NCBI RefSeq assembly: GCF_023241715.1 | Contig: NZ_JALQCW010000003.1 | Coordinates: forward strand, 1 to 64,000 | DNA length: 64,000 nt | Reading direction: 5' to 3' | From: Pseudomonas morbosilactucae | Lineage (GTDB): Bacteria > Pseudomonadota > Gammaproteobacteria > Pseudomonadales > Pseudomonadaceae | Shown: positions 28,625 through 38,396 of the stretch, piece by piece | How positions within the stretch are numbered: the stretch's first letter is position 1 | Layout of the letters: every line of letters begins with the position of its first letter | Notes under the pieces: model-generated | Told to the model about the DNA's origin: nothing | The model's input: the letters and a program-made list of their open reading frames with translations, nothing else | The model's database searches: none | Made by a program: the position numbers and the translations under genes

Positions 28625-30754
28625 TTAGAAGCTCAGGTCAACCTTGGTCCAGAGCGTGCGCCCCGGTTCATTGATGGCCTGTGGGTTATCCGCCGGGTAA
28701 CCGAAACCGGCATTGCCCGCCAGGTTCAGGTGCTCGGCGTAGGCTTTGCCGAACAGGTTGTCGACGCCGCTGCTGAGCTTGAGGTTCTTGTTGACGCGGT
28801 ACGCCCCGTTCAGGGAGAACACACCAAAACCACCGCTCTTGCCGAAGTCCTTGCCGACCACGTTGCCCTGGTTGCTGGCGATGCGGTTTTGCGCCGCGAC
28901 CACCCGCCACAGGGCCCCGGCGCTCCAGCTGTCCTCACTGTAGGTCAGGCCCAAACGCCCATCCAGCGGGGGCATTTGCGGCAGCGCCTTGCCGTCGCTG
29001 CTGTTTTTGCCCCAGGCATAGGCGAGCGTGGCGTCGGCTTTCCAGTGGCTGCTCAGGCGGTAGGCCGCGCCCAGTTCGCCGCCCATGATGCGGGCGTCGA
29101 TGTTTTGCGCCTGGGAGGTGCTGCCCATCATCCCTGGGGTGTAGGTGAACAGGATGTAGTCTCGTACCTGGCCGATGTAGCCCGAGGCCCAGGCCTCGAG
29201 GTCGTCGCTCTTGTATTGCAGGCCGACGTCCAGTTGGGTGGTTTTTTCCGGCTTGACCGCATCGAAGGCATTGCGCGATCCGTCGGGCCCGCTGTCCGGC
29301 GAAAACAGCTCCCAGTAATCGGGAAAGCGCTGGGTGTGGCCGAGGCCGGCGTAGACCGTGGTCGGGCTGTCGGCCAGGTCGTGTTCGTAACGCACAAAGC
29401 CGCTGGGCAGGGTGTCGGCACGGGTGTCGCCGGCCGTGGGGTTGTCCCGGGCGGTCATGCCCGAACCGATGCGCTGGCGGTAATCCTTGGCCGAGGCGCG
29501 GTCCAGGCGCGCACCGCCGATCAGCCGGTCGCGTTCGGCGGCGTACCAGGTCAGTTCGCTGAAGACCCCGTAGTTGTGGAAGTCGGCATCCTGGGTGCGC
29601 GACAGCGCCTTGTAGGTGTCGACACCGCTGGCAGAGCGCTGACGGTGCTCGCTGCCCTGGGCGTCGAGACCACCGATCAACTGCACGTCTTCCCAGCGCC
29701 AGGTGGCCTTGATCCGCCCACCGAGGGTCCGGCGATCGACGTTGGAGGCCATGGGCCCGGCCATCATTCCGGTGCCGGAGGGCGTGCGCAGGCTGTAGTT
29801 GTCCATCACGTGGTCGGCGTAGTTGTAGTAGACCTGGGCCTCAACCTTATCCAGCACTTCGCCGAGGTTGGATTGTTCGAAACGCAAGCCCAGGCTTTCG
29901 CGCTTGAACTGCGAACCGTCCATGCCGCGTCCGGCGTAACGGGCCTCGCCGTCGCCCTTGCCGGCGGTCAGCTCCAGCAGGGTGTCGGCATTCGGGGTCC
30001 AGCCCAGGGCCACGTCGCCGTTCCACTTGTCGTAGCGCGAGGCCACGGTGTCGTGGTTGCCATCCCGGTAGTCGTCGGAGTGGGCGCTGTTACCGATCAC
30101 CCGCACATAGCCCAGGGGGCCGCCCGCCGCAGCGTCCAGGGTTTTGTCGAAACGGCCGTTGGAGCCGGCCAGCAGGCTGGCGTTGACCCGGGTGCCGAGT
30201 TCGCCGAACTGCTCCGGTTCCCGTTCGAAGAGCACGGTGCCGGCCGAGGCGCCCGGACCCCACAGCACGGTTTGCGGGCCCTTGATCACGGTCAGCCGAT
30301 CGTAGGTTTCCGGGGCGATGTAGGAGGTCGGTGCATCCATGCGGCCGGGGCAGGCGCCGAGCATCATGCCGCCGTTGCTGAGAATGTTCAGCCGCGAGCC
30401 GAACATGCCGCGCAGCACCGGGTCGCCATTGGTGCCGCCGTTGCGCACCAGGGCGAAGCCGGGGAGGGTCTTCAGGTAGTCGCCGCCGTCACTGGCCGGC
30501 ACCGGTTGGCGCGGGTCCTTGGGGTTGGTCACCAGGGTCAGGGGGGAACTGGGGGCGACCGCGGTGATCACGGTCGGGCTGAGTTCTTCCTCATGCTGAC
30601 GGTGATCCACGCGCGCGTCGTCGGCCATCGCCATCGGGGCCAGCAGGGCGCCGCAAAACAGCGCCATGGCTTGGGTGAAGTGCAGCCGCAGCGCTGTGGC
30701 GGCAAAGGTGTCGCAGGCCCGGGCAGCGCCCAGGCGAGAGTGGGCAGAAAACAT
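28625..30754 (-). CDS. oprC: TonB-dependent copper receptor OprC
   Basis: A 709-residue outer-membrane receptor. The signal peptide ends near AMA at residues 42-44. The plug runs to about residue 190, with the TonB-receptor segment VIKGPQTVLWGPGASAGTV. The copper site known from P. aeruginosa OprC (CxxxM-HxM) is present: Cys135 and Met139 in GACPGRMD, His315 and Met317 in ADHVMD. The barrel closes with TKVDLSF. The long N terminus might be shortened to Met30. It belongs to a cluster with PCuAC and DUF2946 genes. Confidence 0.93.
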   Translation of the reverse strand: MFSAHSRLGAARACDTFAATALRLHFTQAMALFCGALLAPMAMADDARVDHRQHEEELSPTVITAVAPSSPLTLVTNPKDPRQPVPASDGGDYLKTLPGFALVRNGGTNGDPVLRGMFGSRLNILSNGGMMLGACPGRMDAPTSYIAPETYDRLTVIKGPQTVLWGPGASAGTVLFEREPEQFGELGTRVNASLLAGSNGRFDKTLDAAAGGPLGYVRVIGNSAHSDDYRDGNHDTVASRYDKWNGDVALGWTPNADTLLELTAGKGDGEARYAGRGMDGSQFKRESLGLRFEQSNLGEVLDKVEAQVYYNYADHVMDNYSLRTPSGTGMMAGPMASNVDRRTLGGRIKATWRWEDVQLIGGLDAQGSEHRQRSASGVDTYKALSRTQDADFHNYGVFSELTWYAAERDRLIGGARLDRASAKDYRQRIGSGMTARDNPTAGDTRADTLPSGFVRYEHDLADSPTTVYAGLGHTQRFPDYWELFSPDSGPDGSRNAFDAVKPEKTTQLDVGLQYKSDDLEAWASGYIGQVRDYILFTYTPGMMGSTSQAQNIDARIMGGELGAAYRLSSHWKADATLAYAWGKNSSDGKALPQMPPLDGRLGLTYSEDSWSAGALWRVVAAQNRIASNQGNVVGKDFGKSGGFGVFSLNGAYRVNKNLKLSSGVDNLFGKAYAEHLNLAGNAGFGYPADNPQAINEPGRTLWTKVDLSF

Positions 30755-30841
30755 AAATGTTCCATCGATCGGTCATAAGCCGCACGGCCACAAACATCCT
30801 GCTGTCAGTCGACAGCCGGCCGTGCACGGTGAAGGAAGGGC

Positions 30842-31288
30842 TTACGCGAAGATCGGTGGCGCGCGGCTGCGGGCGCCGGGGAACACGGTCTGCCGGGCGT
30901 GGCCCAGGCGCGTGGAGGGCGTGAGGAAGGTGTTGGCGGGGGCTGTATTCAGGGCATCGAATGACAGACCGGAAGGCAGTGCCGGGCAGCTGAACAGCAG
31001 GCTGCAATAGCCGCATTTTTCCCACAGCACATGCTGCTCACCCTTAGGCTGGCCTTGGGGTTGCGCGTGATGAGTATTGCCGTGGCAGCCGGGTTCGCCG
31101 CTGGGCATGTCCATGTTCATGGACAGGCTCATCGGCATCGTGTGATCCATCGGCATCGCTTGGGAAATCAGCGGGCCGATAAAGATCATCAGCATGGCGA
31201 ACAGACTGATCCAGCTGCCGCGCCGAACGCATGGGGCGTTACGGCGAGGGCGGCGGCGTCGGGTGCCAGGCGAGCGCAGGGCGTTCAC
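30842..31288 (-). CDS. DUF2946 family protein, copper cluster
   Basis: A 148-residue small membrane or exported protein with a basic N terminus and a hydrophobic segment at about residues 27-45. A Met/His-rich stretch follows (MPMDHTMPMSLSMNMDMPSG), then CHGNTHH and the motif EKCGYCSLLFSC. These are soft-metal ligands suited to copper. The family is uncharacterised but recurrent beside oprC. The N-terminal 20 residues are Arg-rich, so the true start may be a later one. Confidence 0.72.
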   Translation of the reverse strand: MNALRSPGTRRRRPRRNAPCVRRGSWISLFAMLMIFIGPLISQAMPMDHTMPMSLSMNMDMPSGEPGCHGNTHHAQPQGQPKGEQHVLWEKCGYCSLLFSCPALPSGLSFDALNTAPANTFLTPSTRLGHARQTVFPGARSRAPPIFA

Positions 31289-31307
31289 GGTGGGCCGTCG
31301 TCAGGGG

Positions 31308-31802
31308 CTACTGGGCGTGCTTGTGCTCGTGGCTAGCCTCGGGAGCCTGCTTCTGCACCGCAACCTCGACCGTGACATTGCCGGCCTTCTCGAAGTGCAG
31401 GGTCAGGGGGAAGCGCTTGCCGTCCACCAACAGGCTGCGGTCTTTAAGCTCCAGCAGCATCACGTGATAGGCCATGGGGGCGAAGGCCACTTCGCCACCG
31501 GCTGCAACCACCACCTGGGGCACCTGTTGCATCTTCATCAGGTCGCCCTGCATGACGTGTTCGTGCAGCTCGGCCTTACCGGCAATCGGCGAGTCGACGC
31601 TGAGCAGGGTGTCGGCGGTCTTGCCGTTGTTGTGCACCACGAAGTAGGCCGCGACCGTCGGTGCGTTCGGCGGCAATTCCTGGGACCAGGGATGGGCAAT
31701 CTGTAGTTCGCCGACCTTGTACTCATGGGCGTTGGCGAAAGCAGTGGGCAGCAGCAGGGCGGCCAGCAGCAGGGATTGCAAGACCGGGAAGGGTTTGAAC
31801 AT
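31308..31802 (-). CDS. Periplasmic copper chaperone PCu(A)C
   Basis: A 164-residue exported protein, signal peptide residues 1-25 (ending ANA). The copper-binding signature H-x10-M-x21-H-x-M is exact: His80, Met91, His113 and Met115. Such proteins carry Cu(I) in the periplasm, commonly to cytochrome oxidase CuA sites. The start is the ATG at 31800-31802; a longer frame from 31838 lacks signal-peptide logic. It is positioned between the two DUF2946-like genes. Confidence 0.92.
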   Translation of the reverse strand: MFKPFPVLQSLLLAALLLPTAFANAHEYKVGELQIAHPWSQELPPNAPTVAAYFVVHNNGKTADTLLSVDSPIAGKAELHEHVMQGDLMKMQQVPQVVVAAGGEVAFAPMAYHVMLLELKDRSLLVDGKRFPLTLHFEKAGNVTVEVAVQKQAPEASHEHKHAQ

Positions 31803-31851
31803 GGCAGTTCTCCAGAACGATTCAAAAACGCAGATCACTTGCGAAAGGGAA

Positions 31852-32253
31852 TCATGCCAGAGGCGGGGCGCCGGGGTTCAGGCTCGGCCATTGCTGGCGC
31901 GGGCTGGGGCGTGCGAATGGAGGAATCTGGAGCGTGCCGGCAAAGGCTTCGAGGCGCTCCAGAGGCAATGACGGAACGTGCCCGGGCAAGGCCACCCAGG
32001 GCGCGGCGCCTGAGCAGCACCAGCAATGCTGCATGTTGGAATGGTCGTCGTTCTGCGGGGCTTTTTGCTCGAACTTGCCCAGGGAGATCGCCACCATTTT
32101 GGTGCCGGTGGAGGAGCAGAAACTGCCCCACAACAATTGCTCGGTACTGCCGGTGTCGTTGCGCGGCATGGCCCCCGAAAGCGGCATGGCCAGCATGTTG
32201 AACAGCACTGCGAAGCAGGCGATCCAGGCAAATGCGAGCCGTTGTCGGGACAT
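31852..32253 (-). CDS. DUF2946-like protein, first gene of the copper run
   Basis: A 133-residue protein with a signal or anchor segment at residues 7-29 (ending SGA). It contains HCWCCSG near residue 77, a dense Cys/His cluster. It is similar in design to the second DUF2946 protein downstream, and both flank PCuAC. Function is not established; co-occurrence with OprC suggests copper binding. The gene is preceded by a 29-nt perfect inverted repeat. Confidence 0.7.
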   Translation of the reverse strand: MSRQRLAFAWIACFAVLFNMLAMPLSGAMPRNDTGSTEQLLWGSFCSSTGTKMVAISLGKFEQKAPQNDDHSNMQHCWCCSGAAPWVALPGHVPSLPLERLEAFAGTLQIPPFARPSPRQQWPSLNPGAPPLA

Positions 32254-32273
32254 GGGGGCGATCCGTCGGTTGG

Positions 32274-32302
32274 GCGATCAGGCGGGTATTTAGCCTGATC
32301 GC
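32274..32302. promoter_or_regulatory. Perfect 10-bp inverted repeat upstream of copper genes
   Basis: GCGATCAGGC and GCCTGATCGC flank a 9-nt AT-rich loop, 21-49 nt upstream of the first copper-cluster ATG. It could be a leader hairpin, an operator or a terminator for the incoming antitoxin transcript, whose stop is about 50 nt away. It does not match the CueR consensus I know. Confidence 0.5.
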
Positions 32303-32350
32303 TGTGGATAAGTAAAAATGCCGTGTGCGGTGTGGTGTCGCAGTGCCGCC

Positions 32351-32641
32351 TCAGGCCGGGCTGACGTGGAGTTTCAGCCCCAGCGCCTTCATGACCTTGA
32401 TGATAGTCGCGAACTCGGGATTGCCCTGGCTGCCCAGGGCTTTGTACAGGCTTTCGCGGCCCAGGCCTGTGTCGCGGGCGACCTGGGTCATGCCGCGGGC
32501 ACGGGCGATGTCGTTCAGGGCTGCGCGGATCAGCACGCCGTCGCCGGCATCCTCGTCGAAGCAGGCGTCCAGGTAGGTGACCATTTCCTGCGGGGTCTTG
32601 AGGTGCTCCGCCGCGTCAAAACGGGTCATTACTCGGGTCAT
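32351..32641 (-). CDS. Antitoxin of a RelE/ParE-type module
   Basis: A 96-residue HTH protein of the addiction-module antidote family (COG3636 type). The DNA-binding part is MTQVARDTGLGRESLYKALG (about residues 50-69), with the end GNPEFATIIKVMKALGLKL typical of the group. It neutralises the upstream-encoded toxin and probably represses the operon. It overlaps the toxin stop by four bases. The toxin-first order is normal for this class. Confidence 0.88.
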   Translation of the reverse strand: MTRVMTRFDAAEHLKTPQEMVTYLDACFDEDAGDGVLIRAALNDIARARGMTQVARDTGLGRESLYKALGSQGNPEFATIIKVMKALGLKLHVSPA

Positions 32642-32946
32642 GTGCAGTCCTCACTCTTGAGCGCATGTGCCAGTCGCCGGGCACGTTGAATGTCACGGGG
32701 TTGGGAATCCTTGTCGCCGCCGATCAGCAGTAGGTAGAGCACCTGGCCCCGGCGGGAGAAATACACCCAGTAGCCGGGCCCGCGATGAATACGCATTTCG
32801 TAGACACCGCCCCCTACCGCTTCGCAGTCGCCGAAATGGCCCAACTGCGCAGCCCTGACCCTGGCCAGTACCCGGGACTTGCCCACGGGGTCCTTCAGGG
32901 TTTGGAACCAGCGGACGAATACGGGGGTCTGTTCAAAGATAAGCAT
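32638..32946 (-). CDS. RelE/ParE-family toxin
   Basis: A 102-residue toxin of the COG3657 killer group. It opens MLIFEQTPVFVRWFQTLKD and carries the conserved YEMRIHRGPGYWVYF core, then LLLIGGDKDSQPRDIQRAR. RelE-like members cut ribosome-bound mRNA; activity here is inferred. The start is the ATG at 32944-32946, because the family begins there; a longer frame from 32979 runs into the upstream inverted repeat. Confidence 0.87.
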   Translation of the reverse strand: MLIFEQTPVFVRWFQTLKDPVGKSRVLARVRAAQLGHFGDCEAVGGGVYEMRIHRGPGYWVYFSRRGQVLYLLLIGGDKDSQPRDIQRARRLAHALKSEDCT

Positions 32947-32956
32947 GGAAAATGTA

Positions 32957-33060
32957 GTCCTTGGGATACAGTCCGGCAAGCCAACGGCCAGGCTGACGGT
33001 GGATGGGCCGACGAGCGGCCGAGCGGCCAGCGCGGTCGCTCGTCGAGGCTGTCCAAGGAC
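32957..33060. other. 104-nt nested inverted repeat upstream of the toxin gene
   Basis: Outer arms GTCCTTGG (32957-32964) and CCAAGGAC (33053-33060), extended by ACAG/CTGT after a small bulge, enclose an inner 9-bp hairpin (CGACGAGCG at 33009, CGCTCGTCG at 33037). It starts 10 nt before the toxin ATG. It may be a structured leader, a toxin-antitoxin operator or a remnant of a small mobile repeat. Confidence 0.5.
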
Positions 33061-33131
33061 GTTAATGCAGGGGCTTTTTAAATTCTGTCAGGTGATTCGC
33101 CCACTACTGTCGGGCGGGTCTGTTTGTTGTG

Positions 33132-33860
33132 TCAGGCCTGGGGCAGGTGGCCCAGGGCCTGCAGCATCTGGGCCGGCGTGCTGAAGCAGCGGTCGGCCTC
33201 GGGCAGTGTCGGGCGCTTGAGTACCAGCACCGGCAGGCCCCGTTCACGGGCCACTTGCAGCTTGGGTTCGGTGGCGCCGCTGCCGCTGTTCTTGCTGATC
33301 AGCACATCGATCCGGCGCTGCTCGAACAGCTTGCGCTCGTCTTCCAGGACAAAGGGCCCGCGGGCGCCCAGCACTTCGCAACGGGCATTTCCCGGGTAAG
33401 TCTCCAGGGCACGCAGGGTCCAGAATTGCCCCTCGGGGATTTCATCCAGATGCGCCAGGGGCTCGCGCCCCAGGGTAAACAGCGGCCGTTGGAAGGGCGC
33501 CAGGGCGAGCACCAACTCTGCCCAGTCGGCCACCTCTTGCCAGTTATCCCCAGCCTGCGCTTGCCAGGCAGGACGGCGCAGGGCCCAGCAGGGAATGCCG
33601 CTCAGTTGCGCCGCGCGTACTGCGTTGTGGCTGATTTGCGCCGCATAGGGATGAGTCGCGTCCAGCAGCAGGTCAATGCCCGCGTCTCGGATAAATTGCG
33701 CCAGGCCCTCGGCGCCGCCATAACCGCCGACCCGCACTTGGCAGCGCAAGTCGGTGGGCACACGGCCCACGCCGGCCAGGCTGTAGATATGTTCCGGGCC
33801 CAGGGTGCGAGCGATGGCCAGGGCTTCGGTGACGCCCCCCAGGAGTAACACGCGCTTCAT
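33132..33860 (-). CDS. cobK: Precorrin-6A reductase CobK
   Basis: A 242-residue NADPH-dependent enzyme reducing precorrin-6A to dihydro-precorrin-6A in corrin-ring synthesis. The N-terminal Rossmann start is [39 protein letters not shown] catalytic region is seen as [18 protein letters not shown], and [15 protein letters not shown] lies near the end. It starts four bases inside the cbiD stop. A longer frame exists, but the family begins at the ATG at 33858-33860. Confidence 0.93.
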   Translation of the reverse strand: MKRVLLLGGVTEALAIARTLGPEHIYSLAGVGRVPTDLRCQVRVGGYGGAEGLAQFIRDAGIDLLLDATHPYAAQISHNAVRAAQLSGIPCWALRRPAWQAQAGDNWQEVADWAELVLALAPFQRPLFTLGREPLAHLDEIPEGQFWTLRALETYPGNARCEVLGARGPFVLEDERKLFEQRRIDVLISKNSGSGATEPKLQVARERGLPVLVLKRPTLPEADRCFSTPAQMLQALGHLPQA

Positions 33861-34954
33861 GCAAAGGCTCCGGCGTGGCCGACGATGCCGCCTTGGCGGT
33901 CGATGGCAAAGACTTCCACCTGGACTTGGGCCGGCACCACGCTGCGGGCGAAGTCCAGGGCGTGCTGGCACACCGCGTCACCGAGGGCGATGCCGGCAGC
34001 GCTGGCCATGGCCAGGGCTTGCTGGCTTGTATTGGCCTCGCGAATGGCCTGTTGCAGCGCGGCATCGGCGCCGATCGCCGCGGCCCATTCGGCCAGTTGC
34101 GGCAGGTCGATGCTGGAATGGCGGCTGTGCAGGTCCATGTGCCCGGCCGCCAGTTTGCTGATCTTGCCGAAGCCGCCGCACAGGCTGAGCTTATCCACAG
34201 GCACTTTGCGCAGGTGCTTGAGCACCGCGCCGACAAAGTCGCCCATTTCGATCAGGGCGATTTCCGGCAGGTTGTAGACCCGGCGCATGGTGTCTTCGCT
34301 GGCGTTGCCGGTGCAGGCGGCAATGTGCAGGTAACCGTTGGTTTTGGCCACGTCGATGCCCTGGTGGATCGAGGCGATGTAGGCCGCGCAGGAAAACGGC
34401 CGGACAATGCCGCTGGTGCCGAGAATCGACAGCCCGCCGAGAATGCCCAGGCGCGGGTTCATGGTTTTCAGGGCCAGGGCGGCGCCGTCCTCGACGTTCA
34501 CCGTGACCTCAAAGCCGCCCGGGTAGCCTTGTTCTGCGGCCAGTTGCAGCAGGTGTTCGCTGATCATTTTGCGCGGCACCGGGTTGATCGCCGGCTCACC
34601 CACGGCCAGTACCAACCCGGGGCGGGTCACGGTGCCAACGCCTGTGCCTGCGATAAAACGCACCCCGGGTTCGGTGGTCAGGCGCACTTGGGAATACAGC
34701 AGGGCACCGTGGGTCACGTCCGGATCGTCACCGGCGTCCTTGATCGTGCCGGCTTCGGCGCCGTCGGCCGTGGCGCGGCAGAACTCCAGGCGCATCTGCA
34801 CCTGCTTGCCTTTGGGCAGGGTGATGTCCACGGCATCCGCATGGCTGCCCCCCAACAGCAACCGCGCCGCCGCCAGGCTGGTGGCCGTGGCGCAGCTGCC
34901 GGTGGTCAGCCCGCTGCGCAGTGGGGCGGGTTGTTCGGCGGTTTCATCACGCAT
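33857..34954 (-). CDS. cbiD: Cobalt-precorrin-5B C1-methyltransferase CbiD
   Basis: A 365-residue enzyme methylating C-1 of the corrin ring using S-adenosylmethionine. The diagnostic N-terminal motif [19 protein letters not shown] is present, as are [12 protein letters not shown] (as [12 protein letters not shown]) and the GILGTSGIV segment. In the oxygen-dependent pathway of other bacteria this step is done by CobF; pseudomonads use CbiD instead. The ATG is at 34952-34954. Confidence 0.93.
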   Translation of the reverse strand: MRDETAEQPAPLRSGLTTGSCATATSLAAARLLLGGSHADAVDITLPKGKQVQMRLEFCRATADGAEAGTIKDAGDDPDVTHGALLYSQVRLTTEPGVRFIAGTGVGTVTRPGLVLAVGEPAINPVPRKMISEHLLQLAAEQGYPGGFEVTVNVEDGAALALKTMNPRLGILGGLSILGTSGIVRPFSCAAYIASIHQGIDVAKTNGYLHIAACTGNASEDTMRRVYNLPEIALIEMGDFVGAVLKHLRKVPVDKLSLCGGFGKISKLAAGHMDLHSRHSSIDLPQLAEWAAAIGADAALQQAIREANTSQQALAMASAAGIALGDAVCQHALDFARSVVPAQVQVEVFAIDRQGGIVGHAGAFA

Positions 34955-35035
34955 CAAACACCCCTACGGCATCAGCCGCGTCCCTTTGGAACAAGCGTGC
35001 TCGCGATGGCTGCGCGACGGTGTTGGTGGCGGGCC

Positions 35036-35105
35036 CGATCGCCGGCAAGCCGGCTCCTACAGGGGGCGTTGCGGTTGTCTGGGCGGGCGCTATTGCCGGC
35101 AAGCC
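35036..35105. repeat. REP pair between cobL and cbiD
   Basis: A full REP (GATCGCCGGCAAGCCGGCTC, from 35037) and a half copy (TGCCGGCAAGCC near 35094) lie in the 165-nt gap between cobL and cbiD. The remaining sequence shows nothing recognisable. Confidence 0.7.
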
Positions 35106-35119
35106 TGATGTTACGGGGT

Positions 35120-36325
35120 TCATAGGGGTTTGCTGACGTCGAGCAGGGTGATCGGCAACGCCTGGCGCCAGGTGTCGAACTCCCCCAGGGGCTGGGCCTG
35201 GGCGATGTGGATGCGGGTTAGTTCGCCGCCATGTTTTTCACGCCAGGCCATCAGGGTCATTTCGCTTTGCAGGGTCACGGCGTTGGCCACCAGGCGGCCG
35301 CCGGGCTTGAGCTGTTCCCAGCAGGTGTCCAGCACCCCTTCACGGGTCACGCCGCCGCCGATAAAAATCGCGTCCGGGCGCTCCAGGCCGGCCAAGGCCT
35401 GGGGGGCGCGGCCGCGAATCAATTGCAGGCCGGGTACGCCGAGGCTGTCGCGGTTGCGTTCGATCAACTGCTGCCGGCCGTCATCGGCTTCAATCGCCAG
35501 GGCTCGGCAACTCGGGTGCGCGCGCATCCATTCGATGCCGATGGAGCCGCTGCCGGCGCCCACGTCCCAGAGCAGTTCCCCGGGCACCGGCGCCAGGCGC
35601 GCCAGAGTCATGGCACGGACATCGCGCTTGGTCAGTTGGCCGTCATGTTCGAAGGCCGAGTCGGGCAAGCCGGCCAGGCGCGACAGGCGCGGGGTGGCTG
35701 TTTCGGCGCGGCAGTCGATGGCCAGCAGGTTGAGGTCGGCAATCAGCCGGTCGCTCCACTCGTGGGCGGTGCCTTCGATCCGCCGTTCGGCTTCGCCGCC
35801 CAGGTGTTCCAGCACCGTGAGCCGGCTTGGGCCGAAACCCCGTTCGCGCAGCAATTTGGCGATGGCCGCCGGGCTGTGCCCGTCGTTGCACAGCACCAGC
35901 AAACGCACGCCGCTGAACAGTTGGGCATTGAGCGCGGCAATGGGGCGCGCCACCACCGACAGGGTGACCACGTCTTGCAGCGGCCAGCCCAGGCGCGCCG
36001 CCGCCAGGGAATAGGACGAGGGCGAGGGCAATACGTGCATGTCTTCCCGGGCCACCTGCCGCGCCAGGCTGGCGCCGACGCCGAAGAGCATGGGGTCACC
36101 GCTGGCCAGCACGCACACTGCCGTGCCGCGTAACGCCAGCACCGGCTCCAGGGAGAACGGACTGGGCCACACTTGGCGTTCGCCACGAATACACACTGGC
36201 AATAAATCCAGTTGCCGCTGGCCGCCCACAATCCGCGAAGCGCCCATCAGGGCACGCCGGGCGTTCTTGCCCAGGCCCTTGAAGCCGTCTTCACCGATTC
36301 CCACTACTGTCAGCCAGGGCGACAT
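35120..36325 (-). CDS. cobL: Precorrin-6Y C5,15-methyltransferase (decarboxylating) CobL
   Basis: A 401-residue two-domain enzyme. Residues 1-200 form a CbiE-like tetrapyrrole methylase ([30 protein letters not shown]). Residues about 215-401 form a CbiT-like methyltransferase/decarboxylase ([29 protein letters not shown]). It methylates C-5 and C-15 and decarboxylates the C-12 acetate side chain. It is divergent from cobG across 138 nt; no cobalamin riboswitch is recognisable in that gap. Confidence 0.94.
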   Translation of the reverse strand: MSPWLTVVGIGEDGFKGLGKNARRALMGASRIVGGQRQLDLLPVCIRGERQVWPSPFSLEPVLALRGTAVCVLASGDPMLFGVGASLARQVAREDMHVLPSPSSYSLAAARLGWPLQDVVTLSVVARPIAALNAQLFSGVRLLVLCNDGHSPAAIAKLLRERGFGPSRLTVLEHLGGEAERRIEGTAHEWSDRLIADLNLLAIDCRAETATPRLSRLAGLPDSAFEHDGQLTKRDVRAMTLARLAPVPGELLWDVGAGSGSIGIEWMRAHPSCRALAIEADDGRQQLIERNRDSLGVPGLQLIRGRAPQALAGLERPDAIFIGGGVTREGVLDTCWEQLKPGGRLVANAVTLQSEMTLMAWREKHGGELTRIHIAQAQPLGEFDTWRQALPITLLDVSKPL

Positions 36326-36463
36326 TGCTATTCCTCGAACGTCAAATGTGTTCTTCCGACCGGCAGGCTTTTCATGCCTTTGGACAAAGCAGGCATAATA
36401 CCGCGCCTTCGCCCGCGAAGCGCCTTTCCCACACTGCCGGTTACCCCCTTGAACGAACGCCCG

Positions 36464-37777
36464 ATGTCCACCGCCTTACGCCCCTCGGCTTGCCCGGGGT
36501 TGCTGCGTATCGTCCCGGCGATCGATGGCGGTATCTGCCGGATCAAGCTGGCGGGTGGGGCCATCAGCGCCGCCCAGGCCTGCGCCGTGGCCCAGGCGGC
36601 CGAGCGTTATGCGGGCGGGGTGATCGAGGCGACCAACCGCGCCAACCTGCAGATCCGCGGTATTGGCGCGCAACACTCGGCGTTGATCGGCGAGTTGCTG
36701 GCCGCTGGCCTGGGCCCGACCACCGCGGCCGGTGATGATGTGCGCAACCTGATGCTCAGCCCCACGGCGGGGATCGACCGGCAGATGCTCATCGACACCC
36801 GCCCGCTGGCCGAGCAGATTCTGGCCACCCTGCAGAACCATCCGCGCTTTCACCAGTTGTCGGCCAAGTTCGCCGTGCAACTCGATGGCGGTGAAGCCCT
36901 GGCGATGCTCGAACATCACCACGACCTGTGGCTGGCCGCCTTCATGCACGAGGGGCAGCCGAGGTTGGCCTTTGGCCTGGCCGGTTGCCCTGTGGATAAC
37001 CCTCTGGCCAGCGTCGCGTTGGAAGCGGGGCATGAGCTGGTGGTGGCGGTGCTGGAGCTGTTTCTCGATGGGGCCCGGCCCGAGCAGACGCGCATGCGCC
37101 ACCTGCTGTCGGAGTCTTCGCCGGATCAGTTGCTGGCGCAGTTGGCTGCACGTTTGAGCGCGCCCTTGCTCCGCATCGATGCCTGGCAGCGTCCGGCTGC
37201 TGCGGGCCTGTTGCACATCGGCACTTATCCACAGGCGGACCCGGCCCGGGTCTACGTCGGCGTCGTGGCCGCCCTGGGGCGGCTCGACCCGCATATGCTC
37301 AGAGGCGTGGCCCAACTGGCCAGTGAATGGGGCGATGGCACCCTGCGCTTCACTCCTTGGCAAAGCCTGCTGCTGCCGAACCTGCGGGTGGCCGATGCCC
37401 CTGAGGTCACCCGGCGCCTGGCGCAGTTGGGCCTGCTTTGCTCGGCGGACCAGGCCTTGGCGCAACTGGTGGCCTGCACCGGCTCCAGCGGCTGCGCCAA
37501 GGGCCTGGCTGAAACCAAGGGCGACGCCCTGCAACTGGCCAAGCTGCTGCAACGTCATGACCAGACCCTGAATGTTCACCTGTCCGGGTGCTCGCGCTCC
37601 TGCGCCTGTGCCCATGTGGCGCCCGCCACCTTGCTGGCCGTCGCCCCCGGGCGCTACGACCTCTATTTTCGCGATGCCGCGCAGCCGGGTTTCGGCACGC
37701 TGCACGCACGCAACCTCTCTATTGAAGCGGCTGGCGCATTGCTCGATGCCCGCCCACGGAGCAACACCGATGATTGA
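36464..37777 (+). CDS. cobG: Precorrin-3B synthase CobG
   Basis: A 437-residue nitrite/sulfite reductase-like monooxygenase that converts precorrin-3A to precorrin-3B with O2, marking the oxygen-dependent route. The iron-sulfur cysteines are visible in [14 protein letters not shown] and [13 protein letters not shown] chose the ATG at 36464 because the family begins [18 protein letters not shown]; its ribosome site is weak, and an ATG at 36374 is an alternative. It overlaps cobH by eight bases. Confidence 0.9.
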   Translation: MSTALRPSACPGLLRIVPAIDGGICRIKLAGGAISAAQACAVAQAAERYAGGVIEATNRANLQIRGIGAQHSALIGELLAAGLGPTTAAGDDVRNLMLSPTAGIDRQMLIDTRPLAEQILATLQNHPRFHQLSAKFAVQLDGGEALAMLEHHHDLWLAAFMHEGQPRLAFGLAGCPVDNPLASVALEAGHELVVAVLELFLDGARPEQTRMRHLLSESSPDQLLAQLAARLSAPLLRIDAWQRPAAAGLLHIGTYPQADPARVYVGVVAALGRLDPHMLRGVAQLASEWGDGTLRFTPWQSLLLPNLRVADAPEVTRRLAQLGLLCSADQALAQLVACTGSSGCAKGLAETKGDALQLAKLLQRHDQTLNVHLSGCSRSCACAHVAPATLLAVAPGRYDLYFRDAAQPGFGTLHARNLSIEAAGALLDARPRSNTDD

Positions 37778-38396
37778 TTACATCCGCGACGGTCAGGAGA
37801 TCTATCGCAACTCCTTCGCCATCATTCGCGAAGAAGCCAAGCTGGAGCGCATCCCGGCCGACCTGGAAAAACTCGCGGTGCGGGTGATTCATGCCTGCGG
37901 CATGGTCGAGGCGATCGATGGCCTGCAGTTCTCCGAAGGGGCCGGCAAGGCCGGGCGCGAGGCCCTGGCGGCCGGTGCGCCGATCCTCTGCGATGCGCGG
38001 ATGGTCTCCGAAGGGGTGACCCGGGCGCGCCTGCCGGCGAACAACCAAGTGATCTGCACCCTGCGCGACGAAAGCGTTCCAGACTTGGCCCGCGAGCTGG
38101 GTAATACCCGCTCGGCGGCGGCCCTGGAACTGTGGCGCCCGCACCTGGAAGGCAGCGTGGTGGTGATTGGCAATGCGCCAACGGCTTTGTTCTATCTGCT
38201 GGAAATGCTTGATGCCGGCGCCCCCAAACCGGCGCTGATCCTCGGCTTCCCGGTGGGTTTTGTCGGCGCCGCGGAATCCAAGGCCATGCTCGCCGCCGAC
38301 AGCCGCGGTGTGCCCTTTGTGATCATGCAAGGTCGCCTCGGTGGCAGCGCCATGGCTGCCGCCGCCGTCAACGCCCTGGCCACGGAGATTGAATGA
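37770..38396 (+). CDS. cobH: Precorrin-8X methylmutase CobH
   Basis: A 208-residue enzyme moving the methyl group from C-11 to C-12 to give hydrogenobyrinic acid. The family start [20 protein letters not shown] is followed by the catalytic-histidine region [12 protein letters not shown] (His at about residue 43) and ending [20 protein letters not shown]. It overlaps cobG upstream and cobI downstream, so cobGHIJ are translated as a coupled set. Confidence 0.95.
   Translation: MIDYIRDGQEIYRNSFAIIREEAKLERIPADLEKLAVRVIHACGMVEAIDGLQFSEGAGKAGREALAAGAPILCDARMVSEGVTRARLPANNQVICTLRDESVPDLARELGNTRSAAALELWRPHLEGSVVVIGNAPTALFYLLEMLDAGAPKPALILGFPVGFVGAAESKAMLAADSRGVPFVIMQGRLGGSAMAAAAVNALATEIE

Noticed and set aside
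28730..30778. 682-codon open frame opposite oprC
   Set aside because: GC-rich antisense shadow; oprC on the other strand has full family motifs and the shadow has none.
36326..36463. Cobalamin riboswitch upstream of cobG or cobL
   Set aside because: No B12-box-like conserved core could be found in the 138-nt gap.
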